This document shows, piece after piece, positions 25,688-34,962 of a DNA stretch of 64,000 nt. The stretch spans positions 109,602,004 through 109,666,003 of the forward strand of contig CP136064.1 in the NCBI GenBank assembly GCA_032622095.1, read 5' to 3'. The translations under genes were made by a program, and so were the position numbers. The notes below the pieces were generated by a model, which was not told the origin of the DNA, did no database searches, and was given only the letters and a program-made list of their open reading frames with translations. Within the stretch, counting starts at the first letter, position 1; every line of letters begins with the position of its first letter. This DNA comes from Siphonodentalium dalli. Taxonomy: Eukaryota > Mollusca > Scaphopoda > Gadilida > Siphonodentaliidae.

Positions 25688-26276
25688 CAGATACTTCCTA
25701 GAAGATAAGAAATAAGAGCAGGGACTTGTGAGATATCTTCTTCCTAAATTGTGCCACTCTTCCCTATTTTAGTCCTAGGGATAAGTCACTTCTCTCTCAT
25801 ATACCAGTAGGCATATGTCCAAACAGCATATATAAAGTGTACATGTATTTTTTTATTATAATGGTGTATTTACTCATTATAATGGTTTTATAAATGGGCT
25901 CTTGTATTGCATAATACTAATGTGAATCATGCATAGAAGGCTGATGTTGGGTGTAAATTGTATTTCAGCCTTTATGACTACGCTCTGATTATAACAGTCC
26001 ACTTCTCCCTAATAAACAGATCGTGAGAAGTGATTTCCCCCAATTTGAATCTTCTAGGCTGGACGCTTGTCTGGAGGCTGTTACCTTTATGGTGTGCTCC
26101 ATACTTTATGGTGTGCACTCACGTACCTTTTAAGGTTTAATTCTTAATCATATTGCTTACTGTAATTTGACCCCATTTATTGAACACTTTGTAATACAAT
26201 TTTGTTGCCATTGACTATATATTAGTAAGCATTTGATACTGGACCAACAAAAATCAATGAAAGAAATTACAATCTT

Positions 26277-26495
26277 AACCCTTCCATGACTGGCGCTCCT
26301 GAAATTTTGCGAAAACCCTGTGCCAATTAATTCTCATATATATGCAAGTCTCGCATTTACAAGAGAATACATTGGCTTAACAATATTTACCTTGACCATT
26401 GTACGCCAGCGCATTATCTTATATATGCGAGGCTCCCTATGGGAGAATGCACTGGCACAGGATCTTTAATGCTGCACCAGCACAGCTCCCTGGAA
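26277..26495. repeat. Family A copy
   Basis: Starts TTAACCCTTCCATGACTGG; the first palindrome lacks its centre. Ends in CACCAGCACAGCTCC. Confidence 0.85.
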
Positions 26496-27680
26496 CTACA
26501 CTAGCAACTGAAGATGGAAATAGACCCTGAATGAATTGGTTGTTGGCTTTCCTGGTTTACATGTGATTGGCGGGTCAATAGATGATGTTACATGTTATGT
26601 TGATTTTGACAGTTATAGGCATATCATGATGCTGTCAGTGCAGTGGTGGATGAAAGACTGAGGTTAATTTCACTTGGATATCATTTCATTGCACATAGAA
26701 ATCACTGATCCCATGGAAGCAAATCACCAACTTGTTAAGATATATGAATCTGAATAATGCCAAAATTAAATAATTCCTAGAATTTTTGTTTTTACCATAA
26801 ATTTTGTAGCCTGTCATTTACATTGATAAACATCAACAAACGTAGAAAATATATCATATAGATAATGCATGGCTTGGAGTTGACTGACAAAATAGTGGTC
26901 TGAGAGGAGGAGTAGACAAACTATTTGAATACATTGGATAGCTATGATCGGACTCTTGTGAGATCATTAAAATTCATCAAAAAGTCTAATGATATCTGAT
27001 ATTGCAGCAAGTAATGTTCAACATAATTTCAGATTGGCCATGTGTTCAGATGTCCATCTGCTTGTGCGAAATTGTTTTGTTACTATAAACAGAAAAATTA
27101 GAATGTGAGTAGGCCAGCTACTTGGGTACTATCGAAAAATAGTAAAGCAGTGTGCAGCCAATCAGAACGCAAGAAAGTCACATGAGATATAATATCATGT
27201 TATATATTACCTCCTGAGGGAAGTAATTTATTCACATTGTTAACAAACCTTGTATGAACATAAACAAATAGCATGGTTTCTGTTATATCATGAATTGAAT
27301 CTGCCAGCACCATGCAAATTTAGAATGGGTGCATGGTCAACAATTAAAAAAGTTGAAGTAGTCGGAATATACCATCAAGTTGCAGGTGGCTAATGCAATA
27401 TTATGCTTCCATAATCAATTAAGCTATTAGTATACTTTTATACTGATCTTGCATTCAAAACTGATATTATAATTAAATAAAAATATAAAATTTGCCAGCT
27501 CGCCTCACTTCCGAAATTTTTTTTAATGAAAATCTAGCAATATTTTTATTGTGGCATATAAACCTAAATTTGCCTGCAACATCAATCAACGCCCATTGAT
27601 ATTTGAGACATTAAGTAGTCAATGACTAATGACTTGCTGTGTATATAAGAGGCTGAGCCTCCAGAGTGTGTTATCAGAAA
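26496..27680. other. No feature seen
   Basis: AT-rich left flank of the retroelement; TATATAAG at 27639 belongs to this flank. Confidence 0.5.
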
Positions 27681-27695
27681 TGACTTTTGAAAATA

Positions 27696-28336
27696 TCCAT
27701 GTCCTGCCCGCATCACCGATTCCATCACCTGCTCTGTCGCTCCACTCAAGGAGCTCGTCTCACACCAGCAGATACTGTTCATACACTTCCAACAACACGG
27801 ATCCGGCCAGATATACACCTATGTTAAACTCCGGTCCTGTTGACAGCACAAGCCGTATCAATCTAGATACGAGCCCCCGTTGGAGCCCAGCTGATCTCTG
27901 CTATTCGCCGCTTCTTTCTGAGACACTATCTGCAACCAGCCCAGGCTGCAGCTGGTGGTTCACCAACCCAGCTGACCTTTGCTCGTCCAACAACACCAGG
28001 GTTCACTCACCATCTCAGCCACCGGCTGACTCTCCTAATATCTGGAATTACCCATATAGCCCTACTGACGAGCTTTGGATCCTACAAACGCCAGCTGCAA
28101 ACACAGTCTACGACCATTGCAGCTCAAACCTGGTAGCACTCAACAACTGTTCAAATTGGCAGGACATACTGCCATTCAACTACGCCCACGCAGGCAACAC
28201 ACCACCACCAGGCAGCGGTCTCATGGCTCATTACGGCCTCGCCAGCGTGATGCGATGCGCAAATGCATCTCTACAACAGTGGACACTTAATCCGACACAT
28301 AGGCAGTACAGTACCACATTTAAATCTAGTATATGA
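27696..28336 (+). pseudogene. Ser/Pro/Thr-rich open frame, 3' part of a retroelement ORF
   Basis: The frame is open from the element boundary to TGA at 28334-28336, about 213 codons. The in-frame ATG codons at 27629 and 27680 belong to the flank and the target duplication, not the element. The peptide is rich in Ser, Pro, Thr and Asn, with repeated Trp/Tyr motifs such as RWSPADLCYSPLLSE, GCSWWF and NIWNYPYSP. I see no RT, endonuclease or zinc-knuckle motif. It could be the C-terminal part of a structural ORF. Low similarity to anything I know. Confidence 0.5.
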
Positions 28337-28799
28337 GGTTATTTGGAAAAATATATTATCATCAGCCTCATATCGAGTAGTTGTCACTTCTCCCATCGAG
28401 GCCAAATCGACCCAATCCCACAAAACATCTCTCCCGGATCTACGCCCAAGTCCCTCCATCACCAGATTATACCTTTGATTGGTCAAACCCCCAGCGTCCT
28501 TATTCGCCATAACCACAAAAGATGAACTACATGATCGCGCATCGCCCCTTTTCGGGCGCCGTTAAACACGACCTTCCGGTCCAAACAATGGCCAACATGG
28601 CCCCTAACTACACGGGAATGCGTATTAAACATCGCGCCTTGCTCATCGCAAATATATGCCAAATCATACCCTAAGCATGCCATCTGCAGGTACCAATATA
28701 ACACATATACCCGCAGAGCGATCTCAATCAGAATAAAAACGACATACCCGCTTCACAATGGACGCCAGTACATCCACAGTTTTCAGGACAATATTACGA

Positions 28800-29135
28800 A
28801 TATACCCGCAAATTGTACCCGCACGGGTCCCAGATTTGGTTATTCTTTGCGTAGTACACCACATACCCGCAAATACTACCCGCATTACACCATACTGACG
28901 GGCTAGAATAACATACCCACATGCACAAACTACCTGCAGTTTCATATGGATATCGGGACAATATATACCCACAATTTGTACCCGCACAGGTCCTACCTTG
29001 GTTATTCTCAGCATGGTATCCAACATACCCGCAAAAACTACCCGCATTGTACCATAATGACGAGCGAGAATAATATACCCGCATCTACTACCCGCGGTCT
29101 TATCGGGCAAACATATACCCGCATTTTGTACCCGC
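28800..29135 (+). repeat. 162-bp tandem repeat with TACCCGC doublets
   Basis: About 2.3 units, period 162-163 bp (28803 to 28966, 28864 to 29026). It contains at least six doublets of TACCCGC (or TACCCAC) whose starts are exactly 13 bp apart: 28803/28816, 28864/28877, 28966/28979, 29026/29039, 29076/29089 and 29116/29129. Confidence 0.85.
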
Positions 29136-29188
29136 ATTCAACCTTTCGACCCACAGAGGCCATCAACCTCCTGACCCTTGGATTTTGA

Positions 29189-29227
29189 CCAATCAAATCA
29201 ACGCTCTTCTATCACAGAGTATAAAAG
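29189..29227 (+). promoter_or_regulatory. CCAAT box and TATA box of the retroelement 3' region
   Basis: CCAAT at 29189-29193 and TATAAAAG at 29220-29227. A start about 30 nt after the TATA box would fall at about 29250, just before the hammerhead-like fold, as in terminal repeats of hammerhead-bearing retroelements. Confidence 0.5.
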
Positions 29228-29256
29228 GACGGGCATCATCCACTTCTTTCCACACC

Positions 29257-29314
29257 ATCCTGGTCCTGACGAAGATATACCAATATCGAAAGCGCTAGAC
29301 CATTTTATAAGGAT
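29257..29314 (+). ncRNA. Hammerhead-ribozyme-like motif (type I, minimal stem III)
   Basis: Core CTGACGA at 29266-29272 and GAAA at 29288-29291. Stem II pairs GATAT (29274-29278) with ATATC (29283-29287) over a 4-nt loop. Stem I pairs TGGTC (29261-29265) with GACCA (29298-29302), then ATCC (29257-29260) with GGAT (29311-29314) across an 8-nt bulge. AGCGCT (29291-29296) is self-complementary, so stem III could form only as a dimer, as described for short-stem-III hammerheads. The predicted cut is after TA at 29297. One extra A (29273) lies between the core and stem II, so activity is uncertain. Confidence 0.65.
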
Positions 29315-29860
29315 ATCCCGCTGACTGAGACCCTCCCTGGAGGTTTACCCTCGCATTTACTTTTTTGACTTTTGAAAATAGTTTGATGCTATAAATAATA
29401 GACAAAGCAGGTGTACACTGTGTGTATACAAACATTCAATTTTCCAATATGTATTGGGTTTTCACCAGCAGTCAAGAATATCACAATGAGATAATGTTGA
29501 GGATGAATTAAACAATAGAACAGCTTCTGAATTTGTTTGGATGATAGGTTGTCAGGTCAGGCAAATCCCGAATTCAACTACTATTATAGTTCAATTTGAG
29601 AGCTAAACCCACAATATCCGTTTTTGTGGAATCCATGGATCGCGCACCCCAGTGCACTGTCAAATGGCACTGTTAGTAATATTGCAGAAAATTAACAGTC
29701 TCCAGTTAAAATTTGTTGTGAAACCTTTTGCGCCAGTTTATATTAGTTAATAATGGCACAAGTAAGCCTTTCTAAGTGACATTAACATGATGACTCAATC
29801 GCTCCTTCATTACAATATTTAGGCCTATTGAATGTCAATTTACTTCCTTGTCATGTGTCA

Positions 29861-30729
29861 TAGACCCCGAAGCCACGACAAATAGTTTTCGCGGCTGGCT
29901 CAACCAATTTCATGGCTGGTTAGCTAGCTAAGCCAGCTCAGTCGCGACGTTCGTGGCTGATGAAATATGGCTGCTCAGCCGTCTGAGACGTTATCAATCA
30001 GGGTATTTTCGTTTACGAAATTTTCCTAATCCCCGGTTATAGACCCCGTTTGTTTTGCCGTTTGTGGTGAACCCATAGAATCCCAGACCACATGTGCTCT
30101 TTTTTGGTGTTGAGCTTTTCCAATATGGAAAAAATACACGAAGGACTGGCATGGATGTACTATGCAGTTTCCCATGTAATCAGATAAGTTACATTGGCAG
30201 TTTTGTCGTCTTCAGACTGCTATGTCACCATCTGGCATCTGGCGATATATATGCATGCATCATTGAAAGATGAATCCGATAGTAGGCCCTAATGATATAA
30301 TATTTCAAACTATTTTCTATTCTCTTCTACAGGTTATATTGACAAATTCCAGCGATGTCTGAGACCGAGTCGTGTCGAAATAAACAATTTATACTTTAAC
30401 TCTTTCAATACTGAACGGGTTCTCCCATTCAGTTATATGAAAGCATTCATTGGAATAGTCTATTCCACATTGAGAGGCCCGGGTGTTATGATAATATAAC
30501 AACCATGCCAAGTCCTTGCGAATATATACCAATAAGGGCAATGTGGTTTAGTTCTTTGCGATTCACAATGAAGTTGTGCTTGACATATACGCCCATGCCT
30601 GCGGCTCAGCCATTTGCTAATTCCGGTGGCCGAGATTTTTTCATGTGGCTGGCGTAGAGATAATATGGCTGGTGGCGGCTTGTGGCCAGTATGGCTGGCG
30701 GCGGCGTGCGATGGTGGCTTCGGGCTCTA
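29861..30729. mobile_element. hAT-like element with 8-bp target duplication
   Basis: ATGTGTCA flanks both ends (29853-29860 and 30730-30737). Terminal repeats are TAGACCCCGAAGCCAC and, on the other strand, TAGAGCCCGAAGCCAC, close to the hAT pattern. The ends are rich in GGCTGG/CCAGCC repeats. A family B fragment lies inside at about 30396-30475. No transposase, so non-autonomous. Confidence 0.85.
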
Positions 30730-30737
30730 ATGTGTCA

Positions 30738-32481
30738 TCATGATTAATAATTTGCACCGATCAAGACATACTATTTTGTCACAAAACAAAACATAGTACC
30801 GAATTTGTGTGACACTAATTTTGACTCATCTTTGTGAAATATGGTTTTGGATTATCTCTCTTTTAATCAAACTCACAAAATGGCAATACTAATATTCAAC
30901 TTTAATAGTTAAATATAACTATAATAGTTGAAATCAGGATGTGCCCGACCTGGTTGTATCCTGAATTCACCTGCTACAAATTAATTTGTTCAACAAAAAC
31001 AAAACTGTACAAGAATATGGAAGTGAATGAAGGTTTTCAAGATATAGATACCATGTCATGCATCTGCAAGTATGGACCTCAAAAAGATCGCTAAAAATAA
31101 CAACCAGGTTTATTTTCGCTACCAGATATATCCTGACTTCATTTTATCTTACTAATGACCAACTATAGGTGAAAAGATGTTTGTCTTGAAACTGTTGGGT
31201 TTGCATTTAAAGTTGGAGTTGAGCATCTCTTCTGAACATCTGTCAAATGAGTTACTGTTGCCCAACACACAAGAGTATTTAATACTTTGTGACAAGCATG
31301 GCAAGCGATGTTCTCTCATATTATCAGTGATGAGTGCTGGAGTATTAGTCAGTCCTGCAAAGAGAAGAAGAATGATTATCTCAAGTTTTGTGTAACATTG
31401 TGTATTAGAAGAAAATTCATCACCAAATTCAGTTATTTATTATTGCCTTTATCTGCCTTGATAATGAGAAAGTTAAGCCTGGGTATAATATGGGTTAATC
31501 CAATGCAATTTTGAACCTAGTATACAGGGTTTGTGCACATTTAACCCTTTCTATAATAAATGGATTCTCCCAGTCAGTTAAAAAGTTTACAATGGAATAG
31601 TCTATTATTTATTTGCAGGGATGTTCGTAAAAGCAGAAGACAGACAGAAAACAGATAATACAAAATTATTCGTATTAAATGGTGAGAAATGTACAGACAA
31701 TAAGTTCTACAAATGACACTATAGAACACTGTGCCTCAGACAAATCATTGTAATCAAAGCAGTCAAAGTGAAAGAAACAACGATGTCAATCTTTGATATT
31801 GCGACATCAGCAATCATTACATGCATGTAATTGACGCGAAATGGTGGCATTGTTCGATGTAATTTTTTTATTTCAATTATGTGTTTGGTAGTTGAGTGTC
31901 ATTCCGATTGTCATGTATAAAGATAGTCAAACTGAAATATTTCATTAAAAAGTCTGGCACACACAGCTCACAAATCACATGTACACTTTCTGCGTGTGAC
32001 TAAATGTGTGAATATATATAATAAACCTAACCCAACACTATGTTTTGTTTTAATTAATTTCTGGTTGTTAGAATTAGCTCAAACCAATAATCTTTTTGTG
32101 CATTGTATACCTGTACATGGTGTTATTTCCCATTCTCCACTGTGCTCCAAAGAAAAATAGTGCGCCTGGATCCAAAATCAGATGCACCATTTACTGTGCA
32201 CCTAAGTTTTTCAAAATTGAAAGGCAGCTAAAAGCCACACATACTGTTCAATCCTTTATTCTACTAACTGTTCTATGACATAAGATTATCTACCATGTAA
32301 AAACTCTTCCTATCAACTAGAAAATGGTGTCATTCTTCATGATTCTCAACAGTACGTCAGCATTCAAGTGGTGATAATCTGATTAAAACAAATTTGTGAT
32401 TGGAACATTCTTAGTCCAGAGTATAGATGAGCAATGAGTTCAAATCAAACTTCAACTAAATGGTACATGCGAGTTTAACCT
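30738..32481. other. No assignable gene
   Basis: 31157-31460 has overlapping plus-strand frames (one reads HIISDECWSISQSCKEKKND) that look like a decayed coding stretch with frameshifts; origin unknown. Confidence 0.35.
31540..31712. repeat. Family B fragment
   Basis: TTAACCCTTTCTATAATAAA, then AATAGTCTATTATT; the far arm is degraded. Confidence 0.7.
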
Positions 32482-32857
32482 TTTTAAAGACATATTATGG
32501 ACTTATTCAGTGCATGAAACTGATACGTTAGTACTTTGGAGCTGTGTCAGCTGGATGGATGTATAATTCTTCTAACATCACCGAAAATCATCAACGAAAT
32601 CCACCACACCACTCCATAGAAAACATCTCCTGAACAACGCGTAATTGTAAATATTTACATCTCATTTCTGGGCACAACAAACGGTGATAAACCAATACAA
32701 ATGATTTCGCCATCGAGTGTTATTAAATTGAATTTTATTGCTGTATGATGGTGTGTTGTAAACTTGAATTTATATCCATAAAAATAACTACTTTGAGCAA
32801 GATTATTCTACATTTATATTTGATCACCCTACCAGAGTGTTTCGTATCACTTTAAGG
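32482..32857. repeat. Family H dispersed repeat, copy 2
   Basis: TTTAAAGACATATTATGGAC to CGTATCACTTTAA; TTAA is present at both ends, so a TTAA-target MITE is possible. Confidence 0.8.
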
Positions 32858-33191
32858 ACCATAGTCTGTACTACTGACTTGGTGCACCTGAGGTTTTGAC
32901 AGCTCAACTCAATATTGAAAGACTGATGTGGCTAACATTCAAAATGATGATAAATGGTTTATACAGTGCATACAGTAGTATTTTAATACAGTTAAATGTG
33001 AAACAAAGATATAGATAAAAGCTACATAACATATATGTTGTTCTTATGTCCAGATCAGAGTTAGTGTAATGTATATGTAATGCTATACAGCTCACTAACA
33101 CCGATCTGGGTGCACTTTGCCTGTAGTGGACATAGCCACAAATTGTGCTGTCTTCCCATCCACCTCAAAGTGCTCCACATAAAAATAACAA

Positions 33192-34866
33192 TGGGGCGAT
33201 TCCATTCATTATGCTCGGCTACGAGTAATGAAATTACAATGGGCAATGAATGGAATGATCGGGAGTAAATTCAGCGGAAATACTCCGAGTACGCTGGTTA
33301 CACCTACGGCTGAGGTGGTGTAATTTCGAGAGTATTGTAATGTGACGTCACTTTCCGCACGAAGATAGGTTGTCAACTATTATCCCAAAACAGGATTTCC
33401 CCCACACAACACTACGTCACAATACACCACTTGACGATTGACCTTCACCTTCACATACACTCCCACGCACAAACAATTAGACAACACACAATCACGTGAT
33501 TGCAAATGGACACCACGCGCCTTTCTACACAAATAGATACGGAAAGCCAAATTTAAACATCTATTCATGCCCACTACGGATGAATATCTATAAAAACCAA
33601 ACTTGCAATGCAAATAACATATCCAATAGGCAAAACAACCGCCGCAAACACTACCATTGTGCACAAACAACCTCAATTCACAGTACATTCCCGGAACGTA
33701 TTGTGACGTCACAGATAAGTACCAAACCGGAAAATCCCCCCAGTATTTATCCATGAACTCTAATTATTGTGAACTCATGTTACCTAAAAGTACATGTGAC
33801 CTTTACCACATAAATAATAATTCCCCCAACGCATTATGACGCCACAGAAAAGTACCAAAACGGGAAATCCCCTCTGAAGTTCCATTAATTATATGAACTT
33901 CTACGACTTCCAAAATTAAAAAATTAAAAGCTAATAAAGTCAGTCCGAATTAATTAATAAAAATTATCAATGAAGTATATAAGAAACTCAACTCTTATAT
34001 ATACCCTAATCTATTGTGACGTCACAGACAAACAAAATGTGAACTTATGCACTTACCTAAAAGTACATGTAACCTTTGCCCAAAAAAACTAAAATACATT
34101 TTGGGTTTACCCAAAAAAGGTCAAGGTTAAGGTCAAGGTCAGACAAAAGGTCATCACCCGGTCACCCGGAATTTCTCTATATAAACGCGAGAGCACAAGA
34201 CCTCGACCCACTTACTCAGAAAAAATTATCGATTACTGATCGTGACAAACACCTGAAGAGCTTAACCCAAGCGAAATCAGTAAACCTACTAAACTATAAA
34301 CATAGTGAAGTATACCAAATACTTATTACCTAAGTTATCATACTTAACAAGCAATTTACTTACGAGACTCAACTCTACAAACGCTATACTAAGACAGTTA
34401 GGCTTCCCTTGCCAAATTTTAATCCTGTCAACTGAGAAAGCACATGGAAAATATTTATGTAAATGGATTAAATGAATTTAATTTTTAATAATTTGTCATA
34501 AATATGTAATATATAATTCAGAAATATATAATTCAATTGAATGACAGTTAAAATTATTTATCCAAAGTTTTAGATACTTAGGGTCAAGGTTGTTCTAAAA
34601 TTAGATATTTTGCTTGTTCGATAAAAGTCAAAATTCTCGTTAGTTTCATTGTGAATATCAGATTTTTTGCTCATTTACTTAAGTCTTCATCCGTTCGACA
34701 CGACTAGTGTGAGTTTTGTCAAATTTCCTGAATAAAAAATTTTGTTTTGTTTGCAGTTGTAGCTATATTATTTTTAGATTACTCCGGTCACTAAAATTTA
34801 TTCCATTCACTTTTACCCAGGGTAATTTACTCGTCGTAGCCGAGCGTAATGAATGGAATCGCCCCA
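33192..34866. mobile_element. 1.7-kb TIR transposon in the 3' UTR of the MFSD1-like gene
   Basis: Ends match as inverted repeats over about 60 bp, starting TGGGGCGATTCCATTCATTA with an internal CTCGGCTACGA. Both sides carry ATAACAA (33185-33191 and 34867-34873), a 7-bp target duplication that can be read as 8 bp. Inside are repeated TGACGTCA dyads, direct repeats such as ACCTAAAAGTACATGT (near 33781 and 34053), and short open frames (33380-33754 minus, 34076-34333 plus) with no recognisable transposase. Superfamily unclear. Confidence 0.85.
34797..34802 (-). terminator. AATAAA polyadenylation signal for the MFSD1-like gene, inside a transposon end
   Basis: First minus-strand AATAAA after the stop codon, 90 nt downstream. 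It lies in the terminal region of the TIR element at 33192-34866. Its use is inferred from position only. Confidence 0.45.
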
Positions 34867-34891
34867 ATAACAATAGTAATTGATTAGCTAC

Positions 34892-34962
34892 TCACTTATC
34901 ACCCACTGCTTCTGCTTCTTTCCTCTTTGCTCTCTGTTTTGGTGACAAATTCAGGATACCAA
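34892..34962 (-). CDS. MFSD1: MFSD1-like terminal exon and stop codon (captured residues 322-344)
   Basis: Acceptor attttccacag precedes 71 nt ending in TGA at 34894-34892. It encodes GILNLSPKQRAKRKEAEAVG then DK-stop, comparable to GGNLNYSARQREEIKF at the vertebrate C-terminus. The stop overlaps a donor-like string (AA|gtgagtagc), so an alternative extended C-terminus cannot be excluded. The length and homology favour termination here. A transposon begins 25 bp further on. Confidence 0.88.

Larger units (their letters stand above)
27696..29365 (+). mobile_element. 5'-truncated retroelement with hammerhead-like 3' region, 15-bp target duplication
   Basis: A perfect direct repeat, TGACTTTTGAAAATA, lies at 27681-27695 and 29366-29380. 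The 1,670 bp between is visibly richer in G+C than the flanks. It starts in the middle of an open frame and ends in a T-rich tail, as expected of a target-primed, 5'-truncated insertion. In order it holds the ORF end (to 28336), two short overlapping open frames, a 162-bp tandem region with TACCCGC doublets, and a CCAAT box, TATA box and hammerhead-like fold. Hammerheads in terminal repeats are known from Penelope-like elements and retrozymes. No RT or GIY-YIG domain remains here, so the class is inference. Confidence 0.75.

Noticed and set aside
28724-29137. 137-codon minus-strand frame with repeated CGY-like motifs
   Set aside because: The repeats come from the TACCCGC tandem region; two frames are open at once and the hammerhead and ORF are on the other strand.
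28947-29350. CRISPR-like spacing of repeats
   Set aside because: Eukaryotic context, diverged 162-bp units and no constant repeat/spacer pattern.
30330-30475. Strong acceptor (tctcttctacag) with an open frame YIDKFQRCLRPSR
   Set aside because: It is inside the hAT-like element 29861-30729 and runs into a family B fragment.
31177-31514. Overlapping plus-strand frames that look partly coding
   Set aside because: They need at least two frameshifts to join and match no family I know.
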